DNA from: Oscillospiraceae bacterium
Lineage (GTDB): Bacteria > Bacillota > Clostridia > Oscillospirales > Acutalibacteraceae
Length of the DNA: 64,000 bases
Assembly (NCBI GenBank): GCA_031256825.1
Contig: JAIRPV010000042.1
Location: forward strand, 1 to 64,000
Reading direction: 5' to 3'
The notes beneath the pieces are model-generated. The model had not been told where the DNA came from and did not search any database. It saw only the letters and a program-made list of their open reading frames with translations. Position 1 is the first letter of the stretch. Each line of letters opens with the position of its first letter. Positions 9,071-17,388 of the stretch are shown here, piece after piece. Made by a program: the position numbers and the translations under genes.

Positions 9071-10195
9071 ATGGAAGAGAATCAAACCATACTTCCGCCG
9101 GAAGCACCGGAACCAGTTCCGGCTACCGGCGGCGCGGTGAAGGCGCTGATTGATAAGGGCCTGGCCACAGGCAAGCTCACCGCGCAGGAGATTGACGCAA
9201 TTTTTCTGGATGCGGGAGTGGATCTGGATGAACTGGACTCGCTTTACGAAACACTGGAGAAAAAAGGCGTGGAGATCATCGACGACTTCGCCGATCTGAC
9301 GCTTGACTTCGATTTGGAACCCAATAAAGACGTGGATTTAAGTTTGCCCGTCGACGACAAAAACCAACTGCTCGACGACCCGGTGAAAGTCTATCTGAAA
9401 GAGATTGGCCGGGTGCCGCTGCTCACCCCGGAAGAAGAGATTGAGTTGGCCATCCGCATTTCTGACGACGACGCCTATGCCAAAAAGCGGCTGGCGGAAG
9501 CGAATTTGCGCCTTGTGGTCAGCATCGCCAAGCGCTATGTGGGCCGGGGGATGCAGTTCCTCGATCTGATTCAGGAGGGGAACCTGGGGCTGATTAAAGC
9601 GGTGGACAAGTTCGATTACACAAAGGGGTTCAAGTTTTCCACTTATGCTACCTGGTGGATCCGGCAAGCCATCACCCGCGCGATTGCCGATCAGGCCCGC
9701 ACCATCCGCATCCCCGTGCACCTTGTGGAAACAATCAACAAAGTGAAGAAGGCCAATACGCAGTTGCTGCACGAAAATGGCCGCGACCCCTCCATAGAAG
9801 AAATTGCGGCAAAGCTGGAAATGGATGTGCAGCGCGTGCGCGAAATCATGCGCGTGGCGCAGGAACCCGTGAGCCTGGAAACCCCCATCGGCGAAGAAGA
9901 AGACAGCCTGCTGGGCGACTTTATTCCCGACGAAGACGCGCCCGCCCCGGCCGACAAAGCCAGCATGCTGCTGCTCAAAGAGCAGTTGGGCGATGTGCTG
10001 AAAACGCTGACCACGCGGGAAGAAAAGGTGCTGGCAATGCGCTTTGGGCTGGAAGACGGCCACCCGCACACCCTGGAGGAAGTGGGGCGCGAGTTCAATG
10101 TAACCCGTGAACGCATCCGGCAGATAGAGGCGAAGGCGCTGCGCAAACTGCGGCATCCCAGCCGCAGCAAACGGCTGAAAGACTTTTTGGGATAA
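9071..10195 (+). CDS. rpoD: primary RNA polymerase sigma factor (SigA/RpoD)
   Basis: The housekeeping sigma-70 that recognises TTGACA/TATAAT promoters, which match the promoters seen across this window. The 374-residue protein has an acidic N-terminal region 1.1, region 1.2 ([16 protein letters not shown]), region 2 with the core-binding and -10 recognition helices ([19 protein letters not shown]), region 3 and a region 4 helix-turn-helix ([17 protein letters not shown]). I place the start at 9071, where GGAGGG precedes the ATG; an in-frame ATG at 9056 lies inside dnaG. It is the last gene of the operon and is followed by a strong terminator. Confidence 0.97.
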   Translation: MEENQTILPPEAPEPVPATGGAVKALIDKGLATGKLTAQEIDAIFLDAGVDLDELDSLYETLEKKGVEIIDDFADLTLDFDLEPNKDVDLSLPVDDKNQLLDDPVKVYLKEIGRVPLLTPEEEIELAIRISDDDAYAKKRLAEANLRLVVSIAKRYVGRGMQFLDLIQEGNLGLIKAVDKFDYTKGFKFSTYATWWIRQAITRAIADQARTIRIPVHLVETINKVKKANTQLLHENGRDPSIEEIAAKLEMDVQRVREIMRVAQEPVSLETPIGEEEDSLLGDFIPDEDAPAPADKASMLLLKEQLGDVLKTLTTREEKVLAMRFGLEDGHPHTLEEVGREFNVTRERIRQIEAKALRKLRHPSRSKRLKDFLG

Positions 10196-10221
10196 GCCGT
10201 TGCGCATGGTTCAAAAAAGCA

Positions 10222-10256
10222 AAGCCGCCCTTTCCAAAGAGAGGGCGGCTTGTTCT
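10222..10256 (+). terminator. rho-independent terminator after rpoD
   Basis: AAGCCGCCCT (10222-10231) and AGGGCGGCTT (10242-10251) form a perfect 10-bp stem followed by a T-rich tract. It ends the dgt-dnaG-rpoD operon and, being AA/TT flanked, may also serve the convergent lipase gene. Confidence 0.85.
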
Positions 10257-10275
10257 TTCGCGCTGAAAGAGGGGG

Positions 10276-11184
10276 TTAATAGCCCCGCGCTTTCAGATCC
10301 CTGACCAGATCCATGTAAAACACGCGGATGTCATTATATCCGTCCCCCGCGCCGGCAGGAAAATTCATGCGGCGGCCGTCGATTTCATCAATATGCGAAA
10401 CGCCGCGCGTTGCGTTGGAACGGATAACGCCCCGGAAGTTGCCCCACTTTGCGGATTCCACCGTCACCATGCCGTCGTTGCGGCCTTCCCTTTTGTTGAT
10501 AACCTGGTTGGTGAGGAAAAGGATCAAATCGCTGCCGGGCACGGTCATCTCGCCCGCCCAGCTTTGGTAATAAACCCCTGCCGCGTCGGGGTTCTTTTGG
10601 TTGAAATCCGTCATGTATTCCGTACCCAGCGCCAGCACGCCGCGATAGAAATCCGGGCGTTTGTCGCCCCGGAGGAACGACACGGCGTTGAGCGGAACGG
10701 CGACGGCTTTTTGGAGAAACGTTGGCCAGCCCAGATAGAGATCCACCGTTTTGGAGCCCCGGTGGGGCGTGCTGATGGTCGTCAGCGACGCGACTTTATC
10801 GGCCATGCCCAGCGACGCTATCATGTAGCGCGCCTCAATTCCGCCTTTGCTGTGGGCAATGATGTTGACCTTCGAGGCCCCGGTTTTGGCCAATATGCCG
10901 TCGACCGTTTTTTGGAGCACGGCGGCGCTTTGCTCAATGCTGCCCCAGATATCCGTGCCGCCGTAAAACAGCTGCGCGCCCTGGGCTTCGAGCGCCGCAG
11001 GGATGCGGCCCCAATAGCTGGTAAACAGAATTTTGTCGCGGAAGCCCGCGCCGTGCACGAGCAAAATGGGGTATTGGGTATGGCAGGTTTTGGCCGTTTC
11101 TGCCGCGGCAGGAACCATTCCTGCGCCAACAACGCCCACCACCGAAAGGATGAGCGTCAAAAAGAGCGATCGCAAACGTTGCAT
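10276..11184 (-). CDS. secreted lipase/esterase (alpha/beta hydrolase)
   Basis: An exported triacylglycerol-lipase-like hydrolase of 302 residues. A signal peptide covers about residues 1-28 (basic MQRLR, hydrophobic core, AAA cleavage region). The mature domain has the oxyanion-hole motif ILLVHGAGFRD, the nucleophile elbow in IIAHSKGGIEAR (Ser112) and STPHRGS, as in extracellular lipases. A catalytic His is likely in the C-terminal GVSHID. AAAGGAGG lies 8 bases before the ATG. The gene follows rlmCD by 34 bases on the same strand and is probably co-transcribed with it; a functional link is not evident. Confidence 0.85.
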   Translation of the reverse strand: MQRLRSLFLTLILSVVGVVGAGMVPAAAETAKTCHTQYPILLVHGAGFRDKILFTSYWGRIPAALEAQGAQLFYGGTDIWGSIEQSAAVLQKTVDGILAKTGASKVNIIAHSKGGIEARYMIASLGMADKVASLTTISTPHRGSKTVDLYLGWPTFLQKAVAVPLNAVSFLRGDKRPDFYRGVLALGTEYMTDFNQKNPDAAGVYYQSWAGEMTVPGSDLILFLTNQVINKREGRNDGMVTVESAKWGNFRGVIRSNATRGVSHIDEIDGRRMNFPAGAGDGYNDIRVFYMDLVRDLKARGY

Positions 11185-11218
11185 AAATAGGCCTCCTTTT
11201 GATTTTGAAGTTTGTGAA

Positions 11219-12574
11219 TTACGCTGTCCGCGTCAGTTTTGCCACGCATTCCACATGGCCTGTGCGGGGGAACATGTCCACGGGGGTAATCTCTTCGGTC
11301 GTGTAACCAAGTTGGGCCAACAGAGCCAAATCGCGGGCCAGGGTAGCCGGGTCGCAGGAAATATAAACCATGCGGGCGGGCCGCATTTGGGCGATGGTCT
11401 CCAGCAGCTCGGGTTCGCAGCCCTTGCGCGGCGGGTCGGCCAGCACAACGTCGGGCCGCCAGTCTTCGGCGGCAAGCCTGCGCGCCGCCGCTTGCGCGTC
11501 CATACACAAAAACCGCGCGTTGGCAATCTCGTTGGCCTGCGCGTTCTGTTTGGCGTTTTCAACCGCCTGCGGCGCCACTTCCACGCCAACCAGCTCCGCG
11601 CAGCGCGCGGCCATCGTCAGCCCAACGGCGCCCGTGCCGCAATATAAGTCCAAAACGCGCTGCGTGCCGGTCAGCCCGGCATATTCCCCCGCCAGGGCAT
11701 ATAGCCGCTGCGCCTGCGCCGGATTCACCTGAAAAAACGCCTGGGGCGACAGCGCGAACTTCAGCCCGCAGAGCATTTCGCTGATATATTCCTTGCCCCA
11801 AAGCAGCGTTTCCCGCGCGCCGAGGATCACGTTGGTGTCGTCTGTGTTGTGGTTGAGCAAAATGCTTTTCACCGTCGTATGCGCCGCGCGCAGCCGTTTG
11901 ATGAGCACGTCGGCCCGGGGCACGCCCTGCCCGTTGATCACCAGGCACACCATGATCTGTGCGCCCTCCTGCGCCTGCCGAAGATAAATGTGCCGCAGCA
12001 AGCCCTTGCCCGTGGTCTCGTCGTAAACGGTGCAGCCGTAGTCCTGCGCCCACTGGCAAACCACTGCGGATAGCTTCAAAAACGCTTCCGGCTGCAACTG
12101 GCAATCTTCCGCGCGCACCACCCGGTGGCTCCCGCGGGTATAAAATCCCCCGCAAATATGCCCGTCCGCATCCATGGCAAGGGGCATCATCGCTTTGTTC
12201 CGGTAACGATCCGGTTGCGCCGCGCCAAGAATCGGCCTGACCGGCGCTTCAATCCCCCCGATGCGCCGCAGGGTTTCGCGCGCTTCCTGTTCTTTGATTT
12301 GCAGCTCCAGGCAATACGCGAGGCAGCGGAACGCGCAGCCGCCGCAGCGGGGGAACACAGCGCAGCTGGCGTCCACGCGTTGGGGCGCGGGCGAAAGGAT
12401 CGCAAGGCATTTGCCAAAGGCGCAGTTGGGTTTGACTTTCAGAATCAGCGCGCGCACCACGTCTCCGGGGCATACGCCCGGCACAAACACCACAACGCCG
12501 TCAAGGCGCGCGATGCCGTCGCCTTGCAGCGTTACGCCGGAAATTTCCAGTTCAACTATGTCGTTTTTCTGCAT
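11219..12574 (-). CDS. rlmCD: 23S rRNA (uracil-5-)-methyltransferase, RlmCD/RumA family
   Basis: A SAM-dependent RNA m5U methyltransferase that modifies uridines in 23S rRNA; whether it acts on one or two sites cannot be told from sequence. An N-terminal TRAM domain (VELEISGVTLQGDGIARLDG, about residues 7-26) is followed by an Fe-S cluster motif with Cys71, Cys77 and Cys80 (CAVFPRCGGC). The C-terminal catalytic domain has VLDLYCGTGAVGLTMA, LADPPRKGCE and the active cysteine in VYISCDPATLARDL. The 451-residue length is normal. I place the start at the ATG at 12574, where family proteins begin. The promoter -10 ends 6 bases before this ATG, so the mRNA may be leaderless. Confidence 0.95.
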   Translation of the reverse strand: MQKNDIVELEISGVTLQGDGIARLDGVVVFVPGVCPGDVVRALILKVKPNCAFGKCLAILSPAPQRVDASCAVFPRCGGCAFRCLAYCLELQIKEQEARETLRRIGGIEAPVRPILGAAQPDRYRNKAMMPLAMDADGHICGGFYTRGSHRVVRAEDCQLQPEAFLKLSAVVCQWAQDYGCTVYDETTGKGLLRHIYLRQAQEGAQIMVCLVINGQGVPRADVLIKRLRAAHTTVKSILLNHNTDDTNVILGARETLLWGKEYISEMLCGLKFALSPQAFFQVNPAQAQRLYALAGEYAGLTGTQRVLDLYCGTGAVGLTMAARCAELVGVEVAPQAVENAKQNAQANEIANARFLCMDAQAAARRLAAEDWRPDVVLADPPRKGCEPELLETIAQMRPARMVYISCDPATLARDLALLAQLGYTTEEITPVDMFPRTGHVECVAKLTRTA

Positions 12575-12580
12575 GTACCC

Positions 12581-12609
12581 ATTATACCCTAACATTTTGG
12601 GTTTGTCAA
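12581..12609 (-). promoter_or_regulatory. consensus promoter of rlmCD, positioned for a leaderless mRNA
   Basis: On the minus strand TTGACA (12609-12604) and TATAAT (12586-12581) are exactly 17 bases apart. The expected transcription start, about 7 bases after the -10, coincides with the A of the rlmCD ATG at 12574. No Shine-Dalgarno sequence fits between them. Confidence 0.75.
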
Positions 12610-12704
12610 TGAAAATCGACGAAAGAACAGCGAAAGCCAACCGATGCTTTCCTTTTCATCCCATCTTTTCATCTCATCCAGATTCGCCCCATCCAAAGCA
12701 GTGA

Positions 12705-14528
12705 TCAGCCGCTCCTTTTGCTTGCCGCCTTCATGCGCTGCTCTTTGCTCAGTTCGCGCTTGCGCAAACGCAGGCTCTTCGGCGTAACTTCCAGCAGTTC
12801 GTCGTCCTGGATAAACTCCATGCACTGTTCCAGGCTGAGGAGCGTTGCAGGCGTCAGGCGCAGAGCATCGTCGGAACCCGCCGCGCGGGTGTTGGTCAGC
12901 TGCTTCTTTTTGCAAACATTGATCACCAAATCTTCGCCGCGCGCGGCTTCCCCGCAAATCATCCCGGCGTAAACCTCCACGCCCGCGCCCAAAAAAAGCC
13001 GCCCGCGCTCCTGCGCGTTAAACAGGCCGTAGGCCGTGCTCTCGCCCGCCTCGTGGGCGACAATCGAGCCGCGGTCGCGCCCGGCGATGTCGCCCTTCCA
13101 GGGCGCGTAGCCGGCAAAGAGCTGGTTCATAATGCCGTTGCCGTTCGTGTCGGTCAAAAACTCCGTGCGGTAGCCGATGAGCCCGCGCGACGGCACTTTA
13201 AACTCCAGGTGCGTTGAGCCGCCCTCGCGCGCGCCCATATTTTCCAGCTCGGCGCGGCGCTGGCCAAGTTTTTCTATCACGGCGCCCACGTATTGCTCCG
13301 GCACCTCAACAATCAACAGTTCCATGGGTTCGTGCAGCTTGCCGCCAATCAGTTTGGTGATCACTTTCGGGCGGCTGACCTGCAATTCGTATCCCTGGCG
13401 GCGCATGGTTTCAATTAAAATCGAAAGGTGCAGTTCGCCGCGGCCAGAAACTTTAAATGTATCCGCGGAGTCGGTTTCTTCCACCCGCATGCTCACATTC
13501 GTCTGCACTTCTTTGAAGAGCCGGTCGCGAAGGTTGCGGCTGGTGACAAATTTGCCCTCGCGCCCGGCAAAGGGGCTGTCGTTGACTATAAAGTTCATGG
13601 CAATGGTCGGTTCGTCAATAACGATAAACGGCAGCGGCTCGGGGCATTCCGGGTCGCAGAGCGTGTCGCCGATGGTAATGCCTTCGATGCCCGAAACGCA
13701 AACGATATCGCCCAAAGCGGCCTGCTCCACCTCAACGCGGCGCAGCCCCTCGAACTGATATAGGCGCGACACGCGCACGGCGCGGCCCTGCGGCAGTTCT
13801 TCGCTGCAAAGGGCCGCCATCTGGTTGCGCCGCGCCTGCCCGCGTTCCACCCGGCCTACGCCGATGCGCCCCACATAGTCGTCGTATTCCAGCGATGAAA
13901 TCAGCAGTTGCAGGGGGCCGTCCGGGTCGCCCTCCGGCGGGGCAATTTCCCGCAAAATCGCGTCGAGCAGCGGGCGCATGTCGCCTTCGCCAACATCCGG
14001 ATCCAGCGAGGCGTAGCCGTCGCGCGCGGAGGCATAGACGACGGGGAATTCCAATTGCTCTTCTTCCGCGCCAAGCTCAATGAACAGATCAATGACCTGA
14101 TCCACAACCTCCACAGGCCGCGCGCCCGGGCGATCAATTTTGTTCACCACCACCAGGGCCTTTTTGCCCAGCCCCAGCGCCTTTTTCAGCACAAAACGCG
14201 TCTGCGGCATGCAGCCCTCGAACGCGTCAACCAGCAGCAGAACGCCATCGACCATCATCATGATGCGCTCCACTTCGCCGCCGAAATCAGCGTGCCCCGG
14301 GGTGTCGACAATATTGATTTTTACGCCTTCGTAATGGATTGCCGTGTTTTTAGAAAGAATGGTGATGCCGCGCTCGCGCTCCAGATCGTTGGAGTCCATA
14401 ACGCGTTCGGCCACGGTTTCGTTTTGGCGGAAAACGCCGCTCTGTTTGAGCAACTCGTCCACCAGGGTTGTTTTTCCGTGATCCACGTGGGCGATGATGG
14501 CAATATTGCGCAGGTTCTGTTGTTGCAA
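12705..14528 (-). CDS. typA: ribosome-associated translational GTPase TypA/BipA
   Basis: An EF-G-like GTPase that binds 70S ribosomes and supports 50S assembly and stress adaptation. It has the G1 motif [10 protein letters not shown]2/G3 ([24 protein letters not shown]) and G4 [10 protein letters not shown], then domain II, an EF-G-type domain III/V and the BipA-specific C-terminal domain; 607 residues is normal. The start is TTG at 14528, because AAAGGAG lies 9-10 bases upstream and the sequence then reads (M)[18 protein letters not shown] as in homologues. The next minus-strand gene upstream, the acyltransferase, ends 53 bases before this start, so co-transcription is possible. Confidence 0.96.
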   Translation of the reverse strand: MQQQNLRNIAIIAHVDHGKTTLVDELLKQSGVFRQNETVAERVMDSNDLERERGITILSKNTAIHYEGVKINIVDTPGHADFGGEVERIMMMVDGVLLLVDAFEGCMPQTRFVLKKALGLGKKALVVVNKIDRPGARPVEVVDQVIDLFIELGAEEEQLEFPVVYASARDGYASLDPDVGEGDMRPLLDAILREIAPPEGDPDGPLQLLISSLEYDDYVGRIGVGRVERGQARRNQMAALCSEELPQGRAVRVSRLYQFEGLRRVEVEQAALGDIVCVSGIEGITIGDTLCDPECPEPLPFIVIDEPTIAMNFIVNDSPFAGREGKFVTSRNLRDRLFKEVQTNVSMRVEETDSADTFKVSGRGELHLSILIETMRRQGYELQVSRPKVITKLIGGKLHEPMELLIVEVPEQYVGAVIEKLGQRRAELENMGAREGGSTHLEFKVPSRGLIGYRTEFLTDTNGNGIMNQLFAGYAPWKGDIAGRDRGSIVAHEAGESTAYGLFNAQERGRLFLGAGVEVYAGMICGEAARGEDLVINVCKKKQLTNTRAAGSDDALRLTPATLLSLEQCMEFIQDDELLEVTPKSLRLRKRELSKEQRMKAASKRSG

Positions 14529-14581
14529 CGTTCTTTCTCCTTTGTGATTGTTTTCATCGGATCCGGCAGCCGTTTGTCTCC

Positions 14582-16567
14582 TCACTTCCCCGGCTTCCCT
14601 TTCGCTTCAGAAAGAGCCTCCAGGATCAGGTCGACATACATCTGGCTGCATTGCTGCACTTTGCCAAAGTGAATTTTATCGGCGGCCAGCAATTCCTGCC
14701 GCTGGCCGATGGCCTCGGCCCAGTCGGCCACGGTAATGAACGGATACTGTTCGGGCAAGGCGCGGTAATAGGCCGCGATTTCGGCGAACGCAAGGCCCTT
14801 GCGGGGCTTGCCAATGAACGGCGTAACAAAAATGAGTTTGCGCCCGGCGGGCAAAGCGGCCACCATGCCGTCCACTTGGTTTTGCCAGGCGCCGTAGCCG
14901 TTGGTGCCCAGCGATATCACAACATATTCTTCCAGATCGCCGTTGGCGGCCAGCGTTTTTAACAGCTCCAGCCCCGCCGCCATGTTGCGCGATTCCTTCG
15001 AGTCGGCATGAAGCCCCGGTATGGTTTGCGTCAGCAGGCGGTTCGCGCCCAGCGAAACACTGTCGCCAATGAACGTAACGCCGCCGCCAATGGAAGCCGG
15101 GGGCACCGAAGGCGTCCAGGACTCGTTCGCCTCATAGGCGGTAGCGTCGGGATAGGTCAGAATGAGTACGCGGTTTTGCTCCACAGGCGAGGGGTTGACT
15201 GCGGCGGCCTGCTGGTGCAAAGCGGCCATATCCTCCCCGCTCTGGTATAGTTTTCCGTCCAGCAGCGTTTGTTCCATCTGCGTAACCACGGGCGCGCGGG
15301 CAAACACTGCGGCGCTCCCCGCCAGGCACGCCAGCAGCAGCACGGCCACAGCCGGATAGAACAGCATAACCAGCCGGTTTTCCTGCCAGGGCCGCTTGCC
15401 GCGCAGCAGCGGCTCAACGCCATAATAAACAATCGCGGCGAAGAAAAAGCTCAGCACGGCCGTCAGCAGCGCCGCCAGCCAGTTCCATTTCAGCGTTTCG
15501 CTGAAGACGATATAGAGCGGCCAGTGGAACAGGTATACGCTGTAAGATAAATCGGCCAGTATCGTCATGGCGCGGGGCTCTTTCAGGTGCGGCGGCGCGC
15601 CTTCGTGCAGCGCGCGTATCGCGCAGATGAGCAGGCCTGTGACCAGCGAAGCCAGAAGGAAGCCGAAGCGGTAGGCGCCGGGCCGATCAAAATGGAACAC
15701 AAACCCCATAACGAACAGCGCAATCACGCAGCAACCGATCGTTGCCAGCAGGGGGAGAAAAAACTCCCGCGCTTTTCGCCGGAGCAGCGCGGAGATCCTG
15801 GTGTCCAGCTTCATGCCGAACAGCGCGCCCAGCGCCGAGCCGATAAAGAAGGGGAAGGCGTGGGAAGTGCTGTCAAAATAGGCCCTGGAAGGGTCAACGG
15901 CGTCCGGCGCGGCAGCCGCGCTGACGGTATAAAGCGCGCGCATGCGCCAAAAGCAAAGCGCCGCCAGGCTCAACGACAAAACCACCAGCACAACCCGCAG
16001 CGCACGGCGGCGCTTTTTGTCATCGGGGATGGCCGCCCATGTCAGAAAGATAAGCCCCGCGCACAGCAGCCCCCACAGCAGATAGTAGTGCATTTCAAGC
16101 GCCAGCGACCAGGTGTGCACATAAAGATGCGGCAGCAGCTGCGCTTCATAGGAACCGCCGCCGAGAATCTCGAAGTAGTTCGTCACAAAACCCAGCGCGC
16201 CAGAAATCTGCCGCCCAATCCCGCCGGTAAAATCCGGCGCAATCAGCAGCGCGGCGGGCAGCGTGATCACAACCGAAAGCAGCAGCGGCGGAAAAATGCG
16301 CAGGAACCGCCGTTTGATATAATGGAGCAGCCGGAAGTTGCCCCGGCGATCATATTCCGCAACAATCAGCGAAGTGATCAGATAACCGGAAAATGTGAAA
16401 AAGACGTCCACGCCCAAAAAGCCGCCGGGCATAAAATCGCGAAAAAAATGATAAAACAGCACCATGGCCAGCCCCGCAATCCGCACCAGGCTGAACCACC
16501 GAATATGATTTTTGTTGGCAGCACCCGCGTTGCTCAAGCTTTCTTCACCCGCTTCCCGTTTTTCCAT
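14582..16567 (-). CDS. membrane acyltransferase with C-terminal SGNH domain (OafA/YrhL type)
   Basis: A polytopic acyltransferase-3 protein of about 661 residues, likely transferring acetyl groups to a cell-envelope polymer. The N-terminal half has about ten membrane helices starting with [35 protein letters not shown] and a [15 protein letters not shown] segment, all typical of the OafA fold. The C-terminal extracellular part has an SGNH-like block I ([13 protein letters not shown]) and GTNGYGAW, matching YrhL/OatA-type fusions. The ATG at 16567 overlaps the MORN gene by 34 bases; a TTG at 16537, whose last two bases lie in the MORN stop codon, is an alternative. The overlap implies coupling with the MORN protein. 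Confidence 0.88.
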   Translation of the reverse strand: MEKREAGEESLSNAGAANKNHIRWFSLVRIAGLAMVLFYHFFRDFMPGGFLGVDVFFTFSGYLITSLIVAEYDRRGNFRLLHYIKRRFLRIFPPLLLSVVITLPAALLIAPDFTGGIGRQISGALGFVTNYFEILGGGSYEAQLLPHLYVHTWSLALEMHYYLLWGLLCAGLIFLTWAAIPDDKKRRRALRVVLVVLSLSLAALCFWRMRALYTVSAAAAPDAVDPSRAYFDSTSHAFPFFIGSALGALFGMKLDTRISALLRRKAREFFLPLLATIGCCVIALFVMGFVFHFDRPGAYRFGFLLASLVTGLLICAIRALHEGAPPHLKEPRAMTILADLSYSVYLFHWPLYIVFSETLKWNWLAALLTAVLSFFFAAIVYYGVEPLLRGKRPWQENRLVMLFYPAVAVLLLACLAGSAAVFARAPVVTQMEQTLLDGKLYQSGEDMAALHQQAAAVNPSPVEQNRVLILTYPDATAYEANESWTPSVPPASIGGGVTFIGDSVSLGANRLLTQTIPGLHADSKESRNMAAGLELLKTLAANGDLEEYVVISLGTNGYGAWQNQVDGMVAALPAGRKLIFVTPFIGKPRKGLAFAEIAAYYRALPEQYPFITVADWAEAIGQRQELLAADKIHFGKVQQCSQMYVDLILEALSEAKGKPGK

Positions 16568-17385
16568 GTCCCCGCAATGGTCTTGCCCTCTTTTGTGGTA
16601 ACGGTCCCTTCGCCGTTGAATTGTCCGTTGGCAAACTGGCCCTCGTACCGGAAGGAGCCGTCGGGCGCGGCGTATTTCCCTTCGCCGGAATAAAGCCCTG
16701 TGGCCCAGCCGCCGGTATAAAGCGCCTTGCCGTCGCCGTCGGTATACGTTCCCTGCCCTTCGGCAAATCCGTTGGCGAACTCGCCCGCGTATTTGGCGCC
16801 GTCGGGGAATGTGAAAACGCCGCTTCCGCGCTGCCCGCGCGCGCTCAGGCCGCCGCTGTATTTCCACAGCTTCAAGGCTTCGGCGTTATGGAGCGCAATC
16901 TCCCCGCGCGAAAAATCAACGTTCAGCTCGCCCTGTTTCGTGTATAAAATACCGGTTGTGGGGCGGCCGTTTTCAAACAGGCCCTCGTAGCTCCAGCCGT
17001 CTGTGCCCGTAAATTTCCCCTGCCCTTGAAAGCTGCCGTCAAGAAAATCTCCCTCGTAATGGCTGCCGTCCGAAAAGCTGACTTTGCCGCCGCCGCTGAA
17101 CTTGCCCGCGTGCAGCGTGCCGGTATAGGTATAGCCGCCGTCGTCGTATGGCTTGTCGATCACCTTGCGGCCAAACCAGGCTGTGGAAGGCGCCAGAGAA
17201 AACACGGCAAAGCTGATCAGCGCCGCGGCGCATACCGCCCAGCCAACCACAGGCAGGCGGCGCGGCCGTCTGCTTTTTTTTGTGTAGTCATAGTACTGCG
17301 GCATAGCGCGCGGCGGCGCGTTGGGCGGCGCGCCGCCCGGATTCGCCGGAATGTTGCGGTAACTGCCGCTGTGATGATAATCCAT
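16534..17385 (-). CDS. membrane-anchored MORN-repeat protein
   Basis: A 283-residue protein with a Pro/Gly/Tyr-rich cytoplasmic N-terminus, one membrane helix at about residues 46-66 (VVGWAVCAAALISFAVFSLA), then MORN-type repeats. The repeats follow the pattern Y.G....G...G.G....DG..Y.G and are seen at about 85-130 (YTYTGTLHAGKFSGGGKVSF, GSHYEGDFLDGSFQGQGKF) and 195-270. MORN repeats are often membrane- or lipid-proximal scaffolds; a specific role is not known. The gene sits 4 bases after the P-type-ATPase-like gene and overlaps the acyltransferase, so the three are probably one operon acting at the envelope. Confidence 0.85.
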   Translation of the reverse strand: MDYHHSGSYRNIPANPGGAPPNAPPRAMPQYYDYTKKSRRPRRLPVVGWAVCAAALISFAVFSLAPSTAWFGRKVIDKPYDDGGYTYTGTLHAGKFSGGGKVSFSDGSHYEGDFLDGSFQGQGKFTGTDGWSYEGLFENGRPTTGILYTKQGELNVDFSRGEIALHNAEALKLWKYSGGLSARGQRGSGVFTFPDGAKYAGEFANGFAEGQGTYTDGDGKALYTGGWATGLYSGEGKYAAPDGSFRYEGQFANGQFNGEGTVTTKEGKTIAGTWKNGKRVKKA

Positions 17386-17388
17386 GCT

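Noticed and set aside
15587..16693. Plus-strand open frame inside the acyltransferase gene
   Set aside because: Low-complexity basic translation antisense to conserved membrane helices.
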